The notes under the pieces were generated by a model. The model was given only the letters and a program-made list of their open reading frames with translations, did not search any database and had not been told where the DNA came from. 64,000 nt of DNA, from positions 1-64,000 of the forward strand of contig NZ_JABXYX010000027.1 in the NCBI RefSeq assembly GCF_017982655.1, in the 5' to 3' direction. Positions within the stretch are counted from its first letter, which is position 1; every line of letters starts with the position of its first letter. This stretch comes from Brasilonema sp. CT11 (GTDB lineage: Bacteria; Cyanobacteriota; Cyanobacteriia; Cyanobacteriales; Nostocaceae). Of this stretch, positions 27,638-36,575 are shown piece by piece. Made by a program: the position numbers and the translations under genes.

Positions 27638-27983
27638 TGTTATTTGCCTCTTATAGCTTTTTGTCAAACTCGTGGCTTAAACACTTACCTTCACCTAGCC
27701 TGAGATGGCGATATGTGAGGTCTCATGACTGTCATTATTGTGTAAGTTACCCAGAAAATAAAGGGGGCTGTCAAGTGTATTAGGGTTCTATGAGATGAAT
27801 TATGGTTTAATCAAAAGAATTTGACTGTTGATTATTCTGCATTGCTTTTGAATACTTAAAACAAAAGTATTTTATTTCTTAATAATCTGTTTTTATAAAA
27901 AAAGTTACAAAACACAAAAAGCGAAAAATCTTTGTGTATCTATGGTTTTGATTAAAAAGACTTTCAAAAAACACAGGGAACAG
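27638..27983. other. chlL upstream region
   Basis: AT-rich leader upstream of chlL with runs of A and T. It probably contains the chlL promoter but no clear operator. No gene is visible. Confidence 0.5.
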
Positions 27984-28154
27984 TAAGTAGGGTGGGCACT
28001 ACTCACCTCTAGCTCACCGACTAATTCACCACCAGTGCCCACCACACAGTTAGTGGACTATCCCTGTTGGCAAAGACGGTAAGTAAGGTGGGCACTCCTC
28101 ACCTCTAGTTCACCCACTGATTAACCAGTAGTGCCCACCCTACAGTTAGTGGAC
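27984..28154. repeat. Tandem pair of hairpin repeats
   Basis: Two copies of about 75 bases with a period near 96: each begins TAAGTA(a/g)GGTGGGCACT, has CTCACCTCTAG(c/t)TCACC in the middle, then AGTGCCCACC, and ends CAGTTAGTGGAC (27984-28057 and 28080-28154). In each copy GGTGGGCACT pairs with AGTGCCCACC, forming a long hairpin with a large loop. The copies differ at scattered positions, so they are not a recent duplication. Confidence 0.75.
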
Positions 28155-28323
28155 TCACTTATTTTTGAATTTTGAATTTTGAATTGTTAAAGTCTTGGGC
28201 TTCTAGCCCATAAGCGACAGGTCAATTGGAATAATGTAAAAAATTATTACATATTACATATAAGTTAAATTTTTTCTCAAATCTCAAAATCTACTGAGCT
28301 TTATGTTAATCAAACAAGTTTAT

Positions 28324-28578
28324 TCAAGAAACCTCTTCTTGGGGTGAATTCATCTCTTGCAAGGTTTGCCAGCCAGCTTCCCACTGAGAACGGTCTTGTA
28401 ACAATTTGGCGTTTATCCAGAAACGGACATCGGGATCACAGGCTGCTACCATCTCGGCATAAACCCACTTACCTTGATTTTTGCGGTTAATAACTCGGAA
28501 ATGTCGCCAGCCATCAACTTTTTGCTGCGCTGTCCATTTGGAACCGAGTAAATAGGGAAATTTTTGCTTTTTAGTCAT
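28324..28578 (-). CDS. Trp-rich TIGR02450-family protein
   Basis: An 84-residue basic protein with LLGSKWTAQQKVDGWRHFRVINRK, then GKWVYAEMVAACDPDVRFWINAKLL and WEAGWQTL. The spacing of Trp residues fits the small Trp-rich family TIGR02450 of cyanobacteria and some algae and proteobacteria. Function is unknown; the length is typical. Confidence 0.8.
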   Translation of the reverse strand: MTKKQKFPYLLGSKWTAQQKVDGWRHFRVINRKNQGKWVYAEMVAACDPDVRFWINAKLLQDRSQWEAGWQTLQEMNSPQEEVS

Positions 28579-28717
28579 TTGTCAAAAGTCAATAAAGTCA
28601 ATATAAAGCTAGACGGAAATTGATATAAGCAGAGAAAGGCGATGCGGAAGCCGCCGCTAACGCGATCGCCATCGCCCAGATCAATCAGCAACTCACAATA
28701 TTGGGGGTTTAACTCTC

Positions 28718-29308
28718 ATGATCATCCAAGCACAAGAGCAACGCAACTACTCATCTGAAGAATATTTAGATCTAGAGGTCAATTCAGAAGAACGCCATGA
28801 ATATATTGATGGAGAAATTATCCCAGTGACAGGTGGCACACCCAATCATAACCAAATTGCTGGTAACCTTTGCGCATCTCTAAACTTTGCCCTTAAGCGT
28901 CAGCCTTATCGAGTCTTTGTCACTGATCAACGGCTTTGGATTCCCCAAAAGCAAATTCATACTTATCCTGATGTGATGGTTATTGCGGGACAACTTGAAT
29001 TTGCTGAAGGACGGAGAGACACCCTTACAAACCCGCTCATGATTGCTGAGGTTCTCTCAAAATCTACCAGAAGTTATGATAAAGATGAAAAATTTGCGGC
29101 TTACCGAACTATCTCCAGTTTTCAGCAATATGTTCTGATTGATCAATACACGATGCATATTGAGAAGTACTTTAAAACTGATAACAATCAATGGCTGTTT
29201 AGTGAATATGAAAATGCTGATGGGATGCTGTCACTTGGTTCGGTTCCTTTTCAAATTTCGCTAGCAGATATTTACGATAAGGTTGATTTTGAGGTAGAAG
29301 TTGATTGA
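28718..29308 (+). CDS. Uma2-family (PD-(D/E)xK-like) protein
   Basis: A 196-residue Uma2/DUF820 protein, a restriction-endonuclease-like fold expanded in cyanobacteria. Seen: ERHEYIDGEIIPVTGGTPNHNQI (helix plus Glu), TYPDVMVIAG (the PD), and PLMIAEVLSKSTRSYDKDEKF (E-x-L and Lys). The metal ligands are present, so nuclease activity is possible, but for most members it is untested and many copies may be mobile or domesticated. Start ATG at 28718 follows an AT-rich leader; no clear partner gene. Confidence 0.85.
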   Translation: MIIQAQEQRNYSSEEYLDLEVNSEERHEYIDGEIIPVTGGTPNHNQIAGNLCASLNFALKRQPYRVFVTDQRLWIPQKQIHTYPDVMVIAGQLEFAEGRRDTLTNPLMIAEVLSKSTRSYDKDEKFAAYRTISSFQQYVLIDQYTMHIEKYFKTDNNQWLFSEYENADGMLSLGSVPFQISLADIYDKVDFEVEVD

Positions 29309-29358
29309 CAGTTATCAGTGAGACAGCGCTGCAGGAGGGTCTCCCGACCTAGGCGACT

Positions 29359-29425
29359 GCGTTAGCGCAGCGGAACCGGAGGTTCTCCCCGATAGCCGTA
29401 AGGCGTGGCGTTAGCCATAGGGTTA
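29359..29425. repeat. 67-bp dispersed repeat, copy 2
   Basis: Identical over 67 bases to 18861-18927. It is flanked on the left by GCGCTGCAGGAGGGTCTCCC (found in inverted form near 3250-3290) and on the right by TTATCAG heptamers. Confidence 0.8.
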
Positions 29426-29521
29426 TCAGTTATCAGTTAAGTATCAAGCGCGTCTGCAAAACTCATCCGGAATGTAGTGAAAACACAGTGAAGCTTGTTA
29501 TATAATCAACAAATTCAAGTC

Positions 29522-32500
29522 ATGCCCCTGACTTTCACTTTCGCCCTCAGTCAACAGCAAACTTTTGAATTACGCTGTGATTATGGCTCACGCTCTCTGG
29601 ATAAGGCAGAGTTGGGTGAACTCATTGACTTATGTGAGCAAAATTACTACTCCCAAAAGAGCGATCGCCCGTCCCTACTTCTCCAGATAGGACGCCAACT
29701 TTACCAATGGCTGGATGGTAAGCAAGGATGGCTGAGAAGGGCGCTGAATGACGCTGAAGAACAAACAATTTATCTGGATTTAATTCAAACCAGTCAAGTG
29801 CAGGGGTTGAACCCGGAAACACAACGGGTAGCTTTGGGACTCGCTCATTTGCCATGGGAATTGCTACATGATGGCACGGGGTTTTTACTAGAACGGCAGG
29901 ATATAGCAGTGTTGCCAGTGCGTTCAGTGCAGCAGCGTCATACGAATGTGGCTGGCGTGCAAAATCGTCCTTTGCGATTGCTGTTCATGGCGACTTCGCC
30001 GGAAGATATCAATCCAGTTCTTGATTATGAGCGGGAAGAAACAAATATTCTGCAAGCAACTAAAGACCAACCGCTAGCTTTGATTGTAGAGGAAAGCGGT
30101 TCGGTTCAGGAATTAACTAATTTAGTGAAATCTTATGAGGAAGAGTATTTTGATGTCTTTCACTTGACCGGACACGGAATAATTTATACTCACAAAGGTT
30201 TTGGCGGTTTGCTGCCAAAAGGCAGACAAATTAAGGATTATACCCCGTGTTTCATCACCGAGGATGAAGTGGGTAATGTGCAATTGACTACCGTGGATGA
30301 TTTGGCGAAAGCCTTTCGGGGACGCTTCCCACGGGTGATTTTTCTTTCTGGCTGTCACACTGGGCAAGTCGCCAACCGGGGAACAGTTCCATCAATGGCG
30401 CAGGCTTTGGTGAAGATGGGGGCGGGTGTTGTTTTAGGTTGGGCGCGTCCGGTGTATGATCGGACGGGTATTATTGCGGCACAAGCATTTTATCAAGCTT
30501 TGGCAACGGGGGCAACGGTAGAAGAAGCAGTCAAAGCAGCGCAACAGGAAATGATTGCTCAAAAATGCTCCGACTGGCATTTGTTGCGGATTTATCGAGA
30601 TACGCGCCAAATTGAGCAACTGGTGACACCGCTGAGAACCAAAAAGCGGGAAAAGCTGAAATTTACACAGCCGGAAAGCGAATTTCTGGATGAAAATAAT
30701 ATCATGAAAGTCGCTAGTCGCTGGGAATTTGTCGGACGCAGACGCCCGCTACAACGGTGTTTGCAAGCATTGCGAGAAACCAGCGACAACATCGGTGTAT
30801 TTATTGCTGGGATGGGTGGACTGGGTAAGAGTTCCTTGGCGGCGCGGTTGTGTACGCGAGTCCAGACACAGCGTCCGAATTTTGAGCGGGTGGTGTTAAT
30901 TGGACATTTGGATGAGGTAGTCTTACTCAATAAACTTTTCCGTAAGTTTGAGCGGTTTGCAGATCTGCTGACATTGCTGAATCAACGAAATGTTCCCCTC
31001 AAAGGGCGACTGCAAAACTTTTTTGAGAGAATTGAAGAACTTGGGCATCCATTGTTGTTGGTGCTGGATGACTTTGAGCAAAACATCCCGAAAGCGAATA
31101 TTGAAGATAATTCACTGCGGATGACGGCGGAAGCTTACCGGATTTTAGAAGCGATTTGTGCAGCGCTGGAGGAAAATTGGGCTGAGAGTCGGTTGATTGT
31201 GACTTGTCGCTACCTGAAAGAAGATACCTTACCAGCACACCAACTGCATTTAGAATCTTTGGCGGCAATGAATTCGGCGGATGTTGATAAAATCTGCCGG
31301 GAATTAGACAAACAAGTCAAGCAACAGGTAGACGAACAGCGGATAATCAAAATAGCCGACGGCAATCCCCGCTTGTTGAAATGGCTGTTGAATGTGGTCA
31401 AGCAACCGGGTTTAGGGGCAGATGAGTTGTTGACGCAGTTGGAGAATACGCAGCAGGAGTTTCGAGAAAATATTTTGGCGCAAACGCTGTTGAGTGGGTT
31501 GGCTGAGGATGAGCGAAAATTTCTGGCGCGGTTGAGTGTGTTTCATTTGCCAGTGACTGAGGATGTTGTCAAGGCTATTTCCTCGAACGCCTGGGACTCA
31601 AAGTCCCAGGCTAATAGCGAAAGTCCTCTAAACAGGACTGAAGATTTAGTACAGGGAATTTCTAGTCCGCTTGAGCGGACTTCGACTAATCGCCAGGAAA
31701 TTGATTTCCTGGCGATTATGCCCAAACTCCTCAGCCTCAGCTTAGTTGAATCCGCGGCGACTCACGCCAGCCAAACTGCAGAATATCGCGTGACGACGAT
31801 TCTAGAATCGTTGCTGGAACCGATATTGAGTGAGGAAGAGTGGCAAACAACGCGACAGCAAGCGGCAAGGAAAATTTATCAAGTGTGGTGGGAAGAATCT
31901 GAAAAAAACAGCGAAGAGAAAGCACTGGAGATAGTGCGCTTGGGATTGCTGGCTGGGGAGCAGGAAATTGCTGTTAGCGTTGGGGATAGTATTGCAACTG
32001 AGTGGGTGAACAGTTCCCGATATTTGGAAGCTGTCCAACTTTGTGAACCACTCCAGGAAAAGTTTGTGGATTACCGGATCTTGGGAACCATCGCCCGTGC
32101 AGAACAGGTTTTGGGCAAAGTTGAGGATGCTGTTGCCCATTATCAGCAAGCTTTAAAGCTTTGCCCTGAAGCAGACTTAGAAGTAAAAGCCGCTATCCTG
32201 AGCAATATGGCACGGGTGATAGCCCAACAAGGAGACGTCGAGAGCGCGATCGCACTTTGGCAACAATCCTTGGAATTATATGAGCAGATTGGCGATGTCC
32301 GTAGTAAAGCCGTAACTCAGAGCAACATGGCACGGGTGATAGCCCAACAAGGAGACGTCGAGAGCGCGATCGCACTTTGGCAACAATCCTTGGAATTATA
32401 TGAGCAGATTGGCGATGTCCGTAGTAAAGCCGTAACTCAGAGCAACATGGCACGGGTGATAGCCCAACAAGGAGACATCGAGAGCGCGATCGCACTTTGG

Positions 32501-33358
32501 CAACAATCCTTGGAAATAAAAGAGCGGATTGGCGATGTCGGTGGTAAAGCCGTAACCCTGAACAACATGGCAGGGGTGATAGCCCAACAAGGAGACATCG
32601 AGAGCGCGATCGCACTTTGGCAACAATCCTTGGAATTATATGAGCAGATTGGCGATGTCGCTGGTAAAGCCACTACCCTGGGCAACATGGCAGATGTGAT
32701 AGCCCAACAAGGAGACATCGACAGCGCGATCGCACTTTGGCAACAATCCTTGGAATTATATGAGCAGATTGGCGATGTCGCTGGTAAAGCCGCTACCCTG
32801 GCAAATTTGGCTTATTGGGCAGGTGAAACCGGAGAAAAAGCTAGGCAGTTAGATTTAAATCTGCAAGCTGCTTCAGCATTTGCACAGGTTCGTGCTTATG
32901 GTGATTTGGTGACAGTTCTGAATAACTTAGGCTTAACTGCTGATGAAATCAACGGTTTGGTTTACCTGGCTCAAGCAATTTGGCTAACGCTGAGAATTCA
33001 AGCACCCTTAGCAAATACAATTACGCTCATTCGTGCTTTGTATGACGCAGTACCTCAAGGCGATGAACTGGAAGCTTTGCTTGGGACAACGGCATTATTC
33101 TTTTGCAACCTTCGAGGTGAAGGACATCCGCAGTTAGAGGAACTCCAGGAACTTAGTTTTGAGATGTTATCAGATGCGGCGGTTGCTCAAGGAATTGAGA
33201 CACAGGAAGCGTTTGATACTTGGTTTGTCCAGCAAAGGTTGAATGATCGGGAATATTTTCTTCCCCGACTGATTCAACGCCTAGAGGAGATAGTTGGCGT
33301 TTATCCTGAGCGAAGCCGAAGGGATGGGTGGTTGTTTGATCGCAGTCAAGTTTCGTAG
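29522..33358 (+). CDS. CHAT peptidase - STAND ATPase - TPR protein
   Basis: A 1278-residue protein (ATG 29522; the open frame begins at TTG 29495). Residues about 140-370 are a CHAT caspase-like domain with catalytic His in FHLTGHG (about 218) and Cys in FLSGCHTGQ (about 278). A STAND/NB-ARC-type ATPase follows, with P-loop GMGGLGKSSLA (about 430) and Walker B LLLVLDDFEQN (about 512). After a winged-helix-like part, five almost identical 40-residue TPR units lie at about 890-1095. In this class TPR senses a signal, the ATPase oligomerises and CHAT cuts proteins; related proteins act in programmed cell death or phage defence. A hairpin element is translated in frame after the ATPase (31589-31718). 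The substrate is unknown. Confidence 0.88.
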   Translation: MPLTFTFALSQQQTFELRCDYGSRSLDKAELGELIDLCEQNYYSQKSDRPSLLLQIGRQLYQWLDGKQGWLRRALNDAEEQTIYLDLIQTSQVQGLNPETQRVALGLAHLPWELLHDGTGFLLERQDIAVLPVRSVQQRHTNVAGVQNRPLRLLFMATSPEDINPVLDYEREETNILQATKDQPLALIVEESGSVQELTNLVKSYEEEYFDVFHLTGHGIIYTHKGFGGLLPKGRQIKDYTPCFITEDEVGNVQLTTVDDLAKAFRGRFPRVIFLSGCHTGQVANRGTVPSMAQALVKMGAGVVLGWARPVYDRTGIIAAQAFYQALATGATVEEAVKAAQQEMIAQKCSDWHLLRIYRDTRQIEQLVTPLRTKKREKLKFTQPESEFLDENNIMKVASRWEFVGRRRPLQRCLQALRETSDNIGVFIAGMGGLGKSSLAARLCTRVQTQRPNFERVVLIGHLDEVVLLNKLFRKFERFADLLTLLNQRNVPLKGRLQNFFERIEELGHPLLLVLDDFEQNIPKANIEDNSLRMTAEAYRILEAICAALEENWAESRLIVTCRYLKEDTLPAHQLHLESLAAMNSADVDKICRELDKQVKQQVDEQRIIKIADGNPRLLKWLLNVVKQPGLGADELLTQLENTQQEFRENILAQTLLSGLAEDERKFLARLSVFHLPVTEDVVKAISSNAWDSKSQANSESPLNRTEDLVQGISSPLERTSTNRQEIDFLAIMPKLLSLSLVESAATHASQTAEYRVTTILESLLEPILSEEEWQTTRQQAARKIYQVWWEESEKNSEEKALEIVRLGLLAGEQEIAVSVGDSIATEWVNSSRYLEAVQLCEPLQEKFVDYRILGTIARAEQVLGKVEDAVAHYQQALKLCPEADLEVKAAILSNMARVIAQQGDVESAIALWQQSLELYEQIGDVRSKAVTQSNMARVIAQQGDVESAIALWQQSLELYEQIGDVRSKAVTQSNMARVIAQQGDIESAIALWQQSLEIKERIGDVGGKAVTLNNMAGVIAQQGDIESAIALWQQSLELYEQIGDVAGKATTLGNMADVIAQQGDIDSAIALWQQSLELYEQIGDVAGKAATLANLAYWAGETGEKARQLDLNLQAASAFAQVRAYGDLVTVLNNLGLTADEINGLVYLAQAIWLTLRIQAPLANTITLIRALYDAVPQGDELEALLGTTALFFCNLRGEGHPQLEELQELSFEMLSDAAVAQGIETQEAFDTWFVQQRLNDREYFLPRLIQRLEEIVGVYPERSRRDGWLFDRSQVS
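31589..31718. repeat. Composite hairpin element inside the CHAT-STAND gene
   Basis: Four perfect hairpins in 130 bases: GCCTGGGACT/AGTCCCAGGC (31589-31611), AGTCCT/AGGACT (31622-31639), AGTCCGCT/AGCGGACT (31664-31681), TAATCGCCAGGAAAT/ATTTCCTGGCGATTA (31687-31718). The order outer-inner, inner-outer and the linkers (CTAATAGCGAA, TTCGACTAAT) make it two inverted modules. It stays in frame and is translated as a Ser/Asn-rich loop. Confidence 0.8.
32205..32804 (+). repeat. Five-fold 120-bp tandem repeat encoding TPR units
   Basis: Five units of 120 bases, nearly identical at DNA level, each encoding one TPR (core IAQQGD(v/i)ESAIALWQQSLE). Every unit contains one HIP1 octamer GCGATCGC. The identity suggests recent amplification or gene conversion, so the number of units probably varies among strains. 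Confidence 0.9.
33303..33325. repeat. REP-like palindrome at the 3' end of the CHAT-STAND gene
   Basis: ATCCTGAGCG...GGGAT, same family as 24334-24355. It is translated in frame as YPERSRRDG near the C-terminus, which probably replaced the original ending of the protein. Confidence 0.65.
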
Positions 33359-33371
33359 TCCCTCCTTGAGG

Positions 33372-33555
33372 TGAGGCTGAGCCTCAGTATGGGCATTCCC
33401 AGCCTGAGTCTGGGAACAAGAAAAAGATTAGCTCATTTCAACCGCCTTGGAATCAATTCCAAGGCTCACAATCCAAGTCTACTTTAGTAGACTGAAATGC
33501 TCATGCAGTCATCTTTTAGATGACTTTGCCTATGAGACTGGGATTTCAATCCCAG
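33372..33555. repeat. Composite hairpin element after the CHAT-STAND gene
   Basis: Series of hairpins: TGAGGC/GCCTCA (33372-33386), TTCCCAG/CTGGGAA (33396-33416), GCCTTGGAAT/ATTCCAAGGC (33444-33465), AGTCTACT/AGTAGACT (33476-33493), AGTCATCT/AGATGACT (33507-33525), CTGGGATT/AATCCCAG (33538-33555). The last four repeat the outer-inner-inner-outer plan of 31589-31718 with different but still complementary arms. Confidence 0.8.
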
Positions 33556-33947
33556 GCGGACGAGAATGCAATGCGTGAGAATTGTGCAAGATCTGAGCGT
33601 ACTTGGGCGAGGTGCAAGATTTGAAATTAACTATCGACAATGCTGGAAGCGACAAGCCTTTTCCTTGACGCTACGCGTATCGCACTTCGCACAGACGCCC
33701 TTGGCGTATTGCTAGCAAAGGTGTAAATATACGAGGCGGAACCTCTTTTGAGACGATTCCCAGGCTGAGTTTGCGAACGAGAATCAAGTGCAGTACGTTT
33801 GTTTTTACCAAGGGTCATTAAAGACAAAAGTTTGGGCATAGTAAAACAAACAATAGTATTAAGTAATGTTAACATTACTGCATCTATCGTATTCATACAC
33901 AATTTCCCTTTTGTTGAAATACACGTTGAGGGTGAGAGTGAAAACTG
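33556..33947. other. Intergenic with repeat debris
   Basis: Contains GACGCTACGCGTATCGCACTT-like repeat sequence (33667-33690) and a half hairpin GATTCCCAGGCTGAG (33760-33774). The minus-strand frame 33627-33902 is built partly from these repeats and is not called. No other gene is visible. Confidence 0.5.
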
Positions 33948-35516
33948 TTAGACAGTTAAGTGCGATCGGCTTGGCTCGTCCTGTTCAGGCGAACGCCCAG
34001 AGACAAGTGGTTTGCTGTAGCGTTCTACCAACCGATCCCATTGCATGATCACAGTGCTTCCTTGGTTTTCCTGTTGCTTTTCCCACATCGATAAAAAGTC
34101 AAGACAGGAATGGTCAATATAGCTCAGCATCTGTAGGTGGATATGAATTTCCTTTCCTGGAGAAATCTGCTCAAGGACTTTGGCAAGCTCAGGTAGGCGA
34201 ATAAATGTAGCCATACCTTCCAAATACACATCAATGCGGTGATCGTTTGCATCCGCAAGGACATGGATAGAGAGCCGGGAAACTTTGTATATTAACTTAA
34301 CTGCTGACAGCACAAGACCGAGTAATACGCCAAACAGTAAGTCAGCAGTGAGAATTCCGCCCAAAGTGGCAAAGTAGATGAATACAGGGATACGCCCGTA
34401 TCGTTGCAGCTTGCGGATGTTCTCTACTTTCACCAGCTTGTAGCCTGTAACCACTAAAATCGCCGCGAGGCTGGAAGTGGGAATGAGATTTAGTACCGAA
34501 GGCGCAATACCAACAAGAGCGAATAGCCAGACTCCGTGAAGAATAGCAGATAGTCTGGTTTTGGCTCCTGCTTCCACGTTAACAGAACTGCGGACAATCA
34601 CACCCGTCATTGGTAGCGCTCCTAATGCGCCGCAAATTATGTTACCAAAGCCTTGGGCTGCGAGTTCGCGATCGAAGTCAGTTTTTGATTCGTGCTGAAG
34701 TCTATCTACTGCCGCCGCTGAGAGTAGGCTTTCCGCACTGGCGATAAAGGCGAGTGCTACGGCTTGCAACAGCAAAGATGGCTTGAATACACCAATCAAG
34801 TTCTCTAATTTTGGCAGGTGAATCGTGCTGACAAGATTATCGGGTACATGGACGTACTGAATAGGCAACTTCATCACAGTGGCGATCGCAGTTGCAATTA
34901 CAACAGCGATCAAGGAGCCGGGTAGCAATTTTAATTTTTTTGGCTTGAACTTTTCCCAAACAAGAAGGGTTACAATGGTAATTAAAGCTACACTTCCTGC
35001 AATAAAATGGCTGTTACCTGTAGCAGGATAAATTGACTTGTACAACTCGCTGGGAATAGAAAGTAAGTTATTGATTCCATGAGCACTGGGCTTACTATCA
35101 AACATGACATGGAATTGAGAAGCAAATATCAGTATACCGATCCCTGCTAGCATTCCGTAAATGACTGCGGGAGATATTGCTCGGAAAACCTGTCCTAGTT
35201 TGAACACCCCCGCGAGTAACTGCACTAAACCCGCGAGTATAAGAACCGGTCCTAGCATTTCAATGCCATACTCCTGAACCAATTCCCAAACTATAACAAC
35301 AAGCCCAGCTGCCGGTCCACTTGCCTGTAATGGAGAGCCAGCAACAGTACCGACAATCATTCCGCCAACAATTCCTGTGATGATTCCCAGTTCTGGGGGA
35401 ACCCCGGAAGCGATCGCAATTCCCATGCACAGTGGTAGAGCAACGAGAAACACAACTACGGACGCCACTAGGTCGTTGACGATGGAGCGTTTAGCTTTGA
35501 GGTCTCTGATTGTCAT
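33948..35516 (-). CDS. SulP-family anion transporter
   Basis: A 522-residue inner-membrane carrier, from ATG 35516 preceded by GGAAG (the frame opens 25 codons earlier). The SulP core shows NDLVASVVVFLVALPLCMGIAIASG, QASGPAAGLVVIVWEL, ISPAVIYGMLAGIGILIFASQFHVMF, AFIASAESLLSAAAVDRL and ALPMTGVIVRSSVNVEAGAKTR; the C-terminal STAS part (about 430-510) is short with SYIDHSCLDFL, lacking the usual Ser motif. SulP carriers move sulfate, bicarbonate or other anions with Na+ or H+; BicA of cyanobacteria belongs here, but this sequence is not clearly BicA. It follows the two-component genes on the same strand at 387 bases. Confidence 0.88.
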   Translation of the reverse strand: MTIRDLKAKRSIVNDLVASVVVFLVALPLCMGIAIASGVPPELGIITGIVGGMIVGTVAGSPLQASGPAAGLVVIVWELVQEYGIEMLGPVLILAGLVQLLAGVFKLGQVFRAISPAVIYGMLAGIGILIFASQFHVMFDSKPSAHGINNLLSIPSELYKSIYPATGNSHFIAGSVALITIVTLLVWEKFKPKKLKLLPGSLIAVVIATAIATVMKLPIQYVHVPDNLVSTIHLPKLENLIGVFKPSLLLQAVALAFIASAESLLSAAAVDRLQHESKTDFDRELAAQGFGNIICGALGALPMTGVIVRSSVNVEAGAKTRLSAILHGVWLFALVGIAPSVLNLIPTSSLAAILVVTGYKLVKVENIRKLQRYGRIPVFIYFATLGGILTADLLFGVLLGLVLSAVKLIYKVSRLSIHVLADANDHRIDVYLEGMATFIRLPELAKVLEQISPGKEIHIHLQMLSYIDHSCLDFLSMWEKQQENQGSTVIMQWDRLVERYSKPLVSGRSPEQDEPSRSHLTV

Positions 35517-35903
35517 CTTCCTTTTTCCGTATTTTAGATTCAGTATTTCTACAGCCTTGAAAGTTATACTAATCACAATACATTTTTCCAAGAATAATAT
35601 CGTTCAACCAGCACCCTCTACTTGTTGAGCAAAATAACCTAAATTTTTCCACCTAGCATCAAAGCCAATATGTACATACTTTACTGACCTTCAAAATTGC
35701 ATCTCACACCTTCTTAACTGATACTAAGTTGTAGTTATCAGTAATACTATTCTTAGTTTCTTGATACTAGTTCGCATTTTTACGCAACTTGTATTAAGCT
35801 GAAAAAATGTAGGTGATAATCAACAGACCCTGATTACTACAGTTACCTTTAATATCCTCTACAGTACTTATTAATTCTTTATGAAAACTTGATGAGAAAA
35901 ATT
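35517..35903. other. Intergenic between SulP and response regulator genes
   Basis: AT-rich, with no ORF of note. It should hold the SulP promoter and could hold the target of the adjacent response regulator; direct-repeat-like AACTGATACTAAG/GTAATACTATTCTTAG stretches (about 35715-35760) are the only candidates and are weak. Confidence 0.4.
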
Positions 35904-36575
35904 TCACGTTCGCAGTCGATAGCCCATACCCCTGACTGTTTCAATGTAATCGTGACCTAGCTTTTTGCGCAGAGAACCAACGCAGACATCAACAACATTA
36001 GAACCGGGATCGTAGTCATAGCCCCAAACCCTACTTAGTAATTGCTCTCGGCTCATGACTTGCCCTGGATGACGCACAAAGGTTTCAGCCAGGATAAATT
36101 CTCGTGCTGATAACTTGAGTAGATGATCCCCAACCCAAATCTGACGTGTCAGCAGGTTTAGCACAATCTTGCCTGTTTTAAGAACCGTTTCTTCCTGTCG
36201 TTTAACCAAACGATTGTCGCGTAACCGCGCCCGTATCCGTGCCAGCAATTCTTCAAACCGAAAGGGTTTTGTTATGTAGTCGTCAGCGCCACCTTCTAGT
36301 CCGGCAACTTTATCACTTACCTCGTCACGAGCGGAGAGGATTATGATAGAAATCTGTTGGCCCTGACCGCGTAATTCTTCCAATACCATCCAACCATCTT
36401 TGCCAGGCAGACCAATGTCAAGGATCAGGAGGTTAAAATCCCCAGTTTGAGCCATGCTCAACGCTTCGTGACCATCTTTGGCAATTGCGGAAGAAAACCC
36501 CGACGCCCGTAACCCTTTTTCTATGAAAGTGGCTATGCGCGGTTCATCTTCAGCAATCAGAATCCGATCAGTCAT
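35904..36575 (-). CDS. OmpR-family response regulator
   Basis: A 223-residue regulator. Receiver domain (1-120): IAEDEP acidic pocket, phosphorylated Asp in LLILDIGLPGKDGW (about 51), SARDE with the conserved Ser, and the Lys in DDYITKPF. The C-terminal winged helix (about 128-220) has LTRQIWVGDHLLKLSAREF and RVWGYDYDPGSNVVDVCVGSLRKKLG. It is controlled by the histidine kinase gene, whose stop overlaps its start by 4 bases. Targets are unknown; the SulP gene is next downstream. Confidence 0.92.
   Translation of the reverse strand: MTDRILIAEDEPRIATFIEKGLRASGFSSAIAKDGHEALSMAQTGDFNLLILDIGLPGKDGWMVLEELRGQGQQISIIILSARDEVSDKVAGLEGGADDYITKPFRFEELLARIRARLRDNRLVKRQEETVLKTGKIVLNLLTRQIWVGDHLLKLSAREFILAETFVRHPGQVMSREQLLSRVWGYDYDPGSNVVDVCVGSLRKKLGHDYIETVRGMGYRLRT

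Noticed and set aside
27984-28154. Possible CRISPR array
   Set aside because: Only two diverged copies with self-pairing arms; no repeat-spacer pattern and no cas gene anywhere in the window.
33627-33902. 91-residue minus-strand frame
   Set aside because: Built partly from repeat sequence (ALDSRSQTQPGNRL and ASVRSAIRVASRKR come from repeats); no ribosome site.
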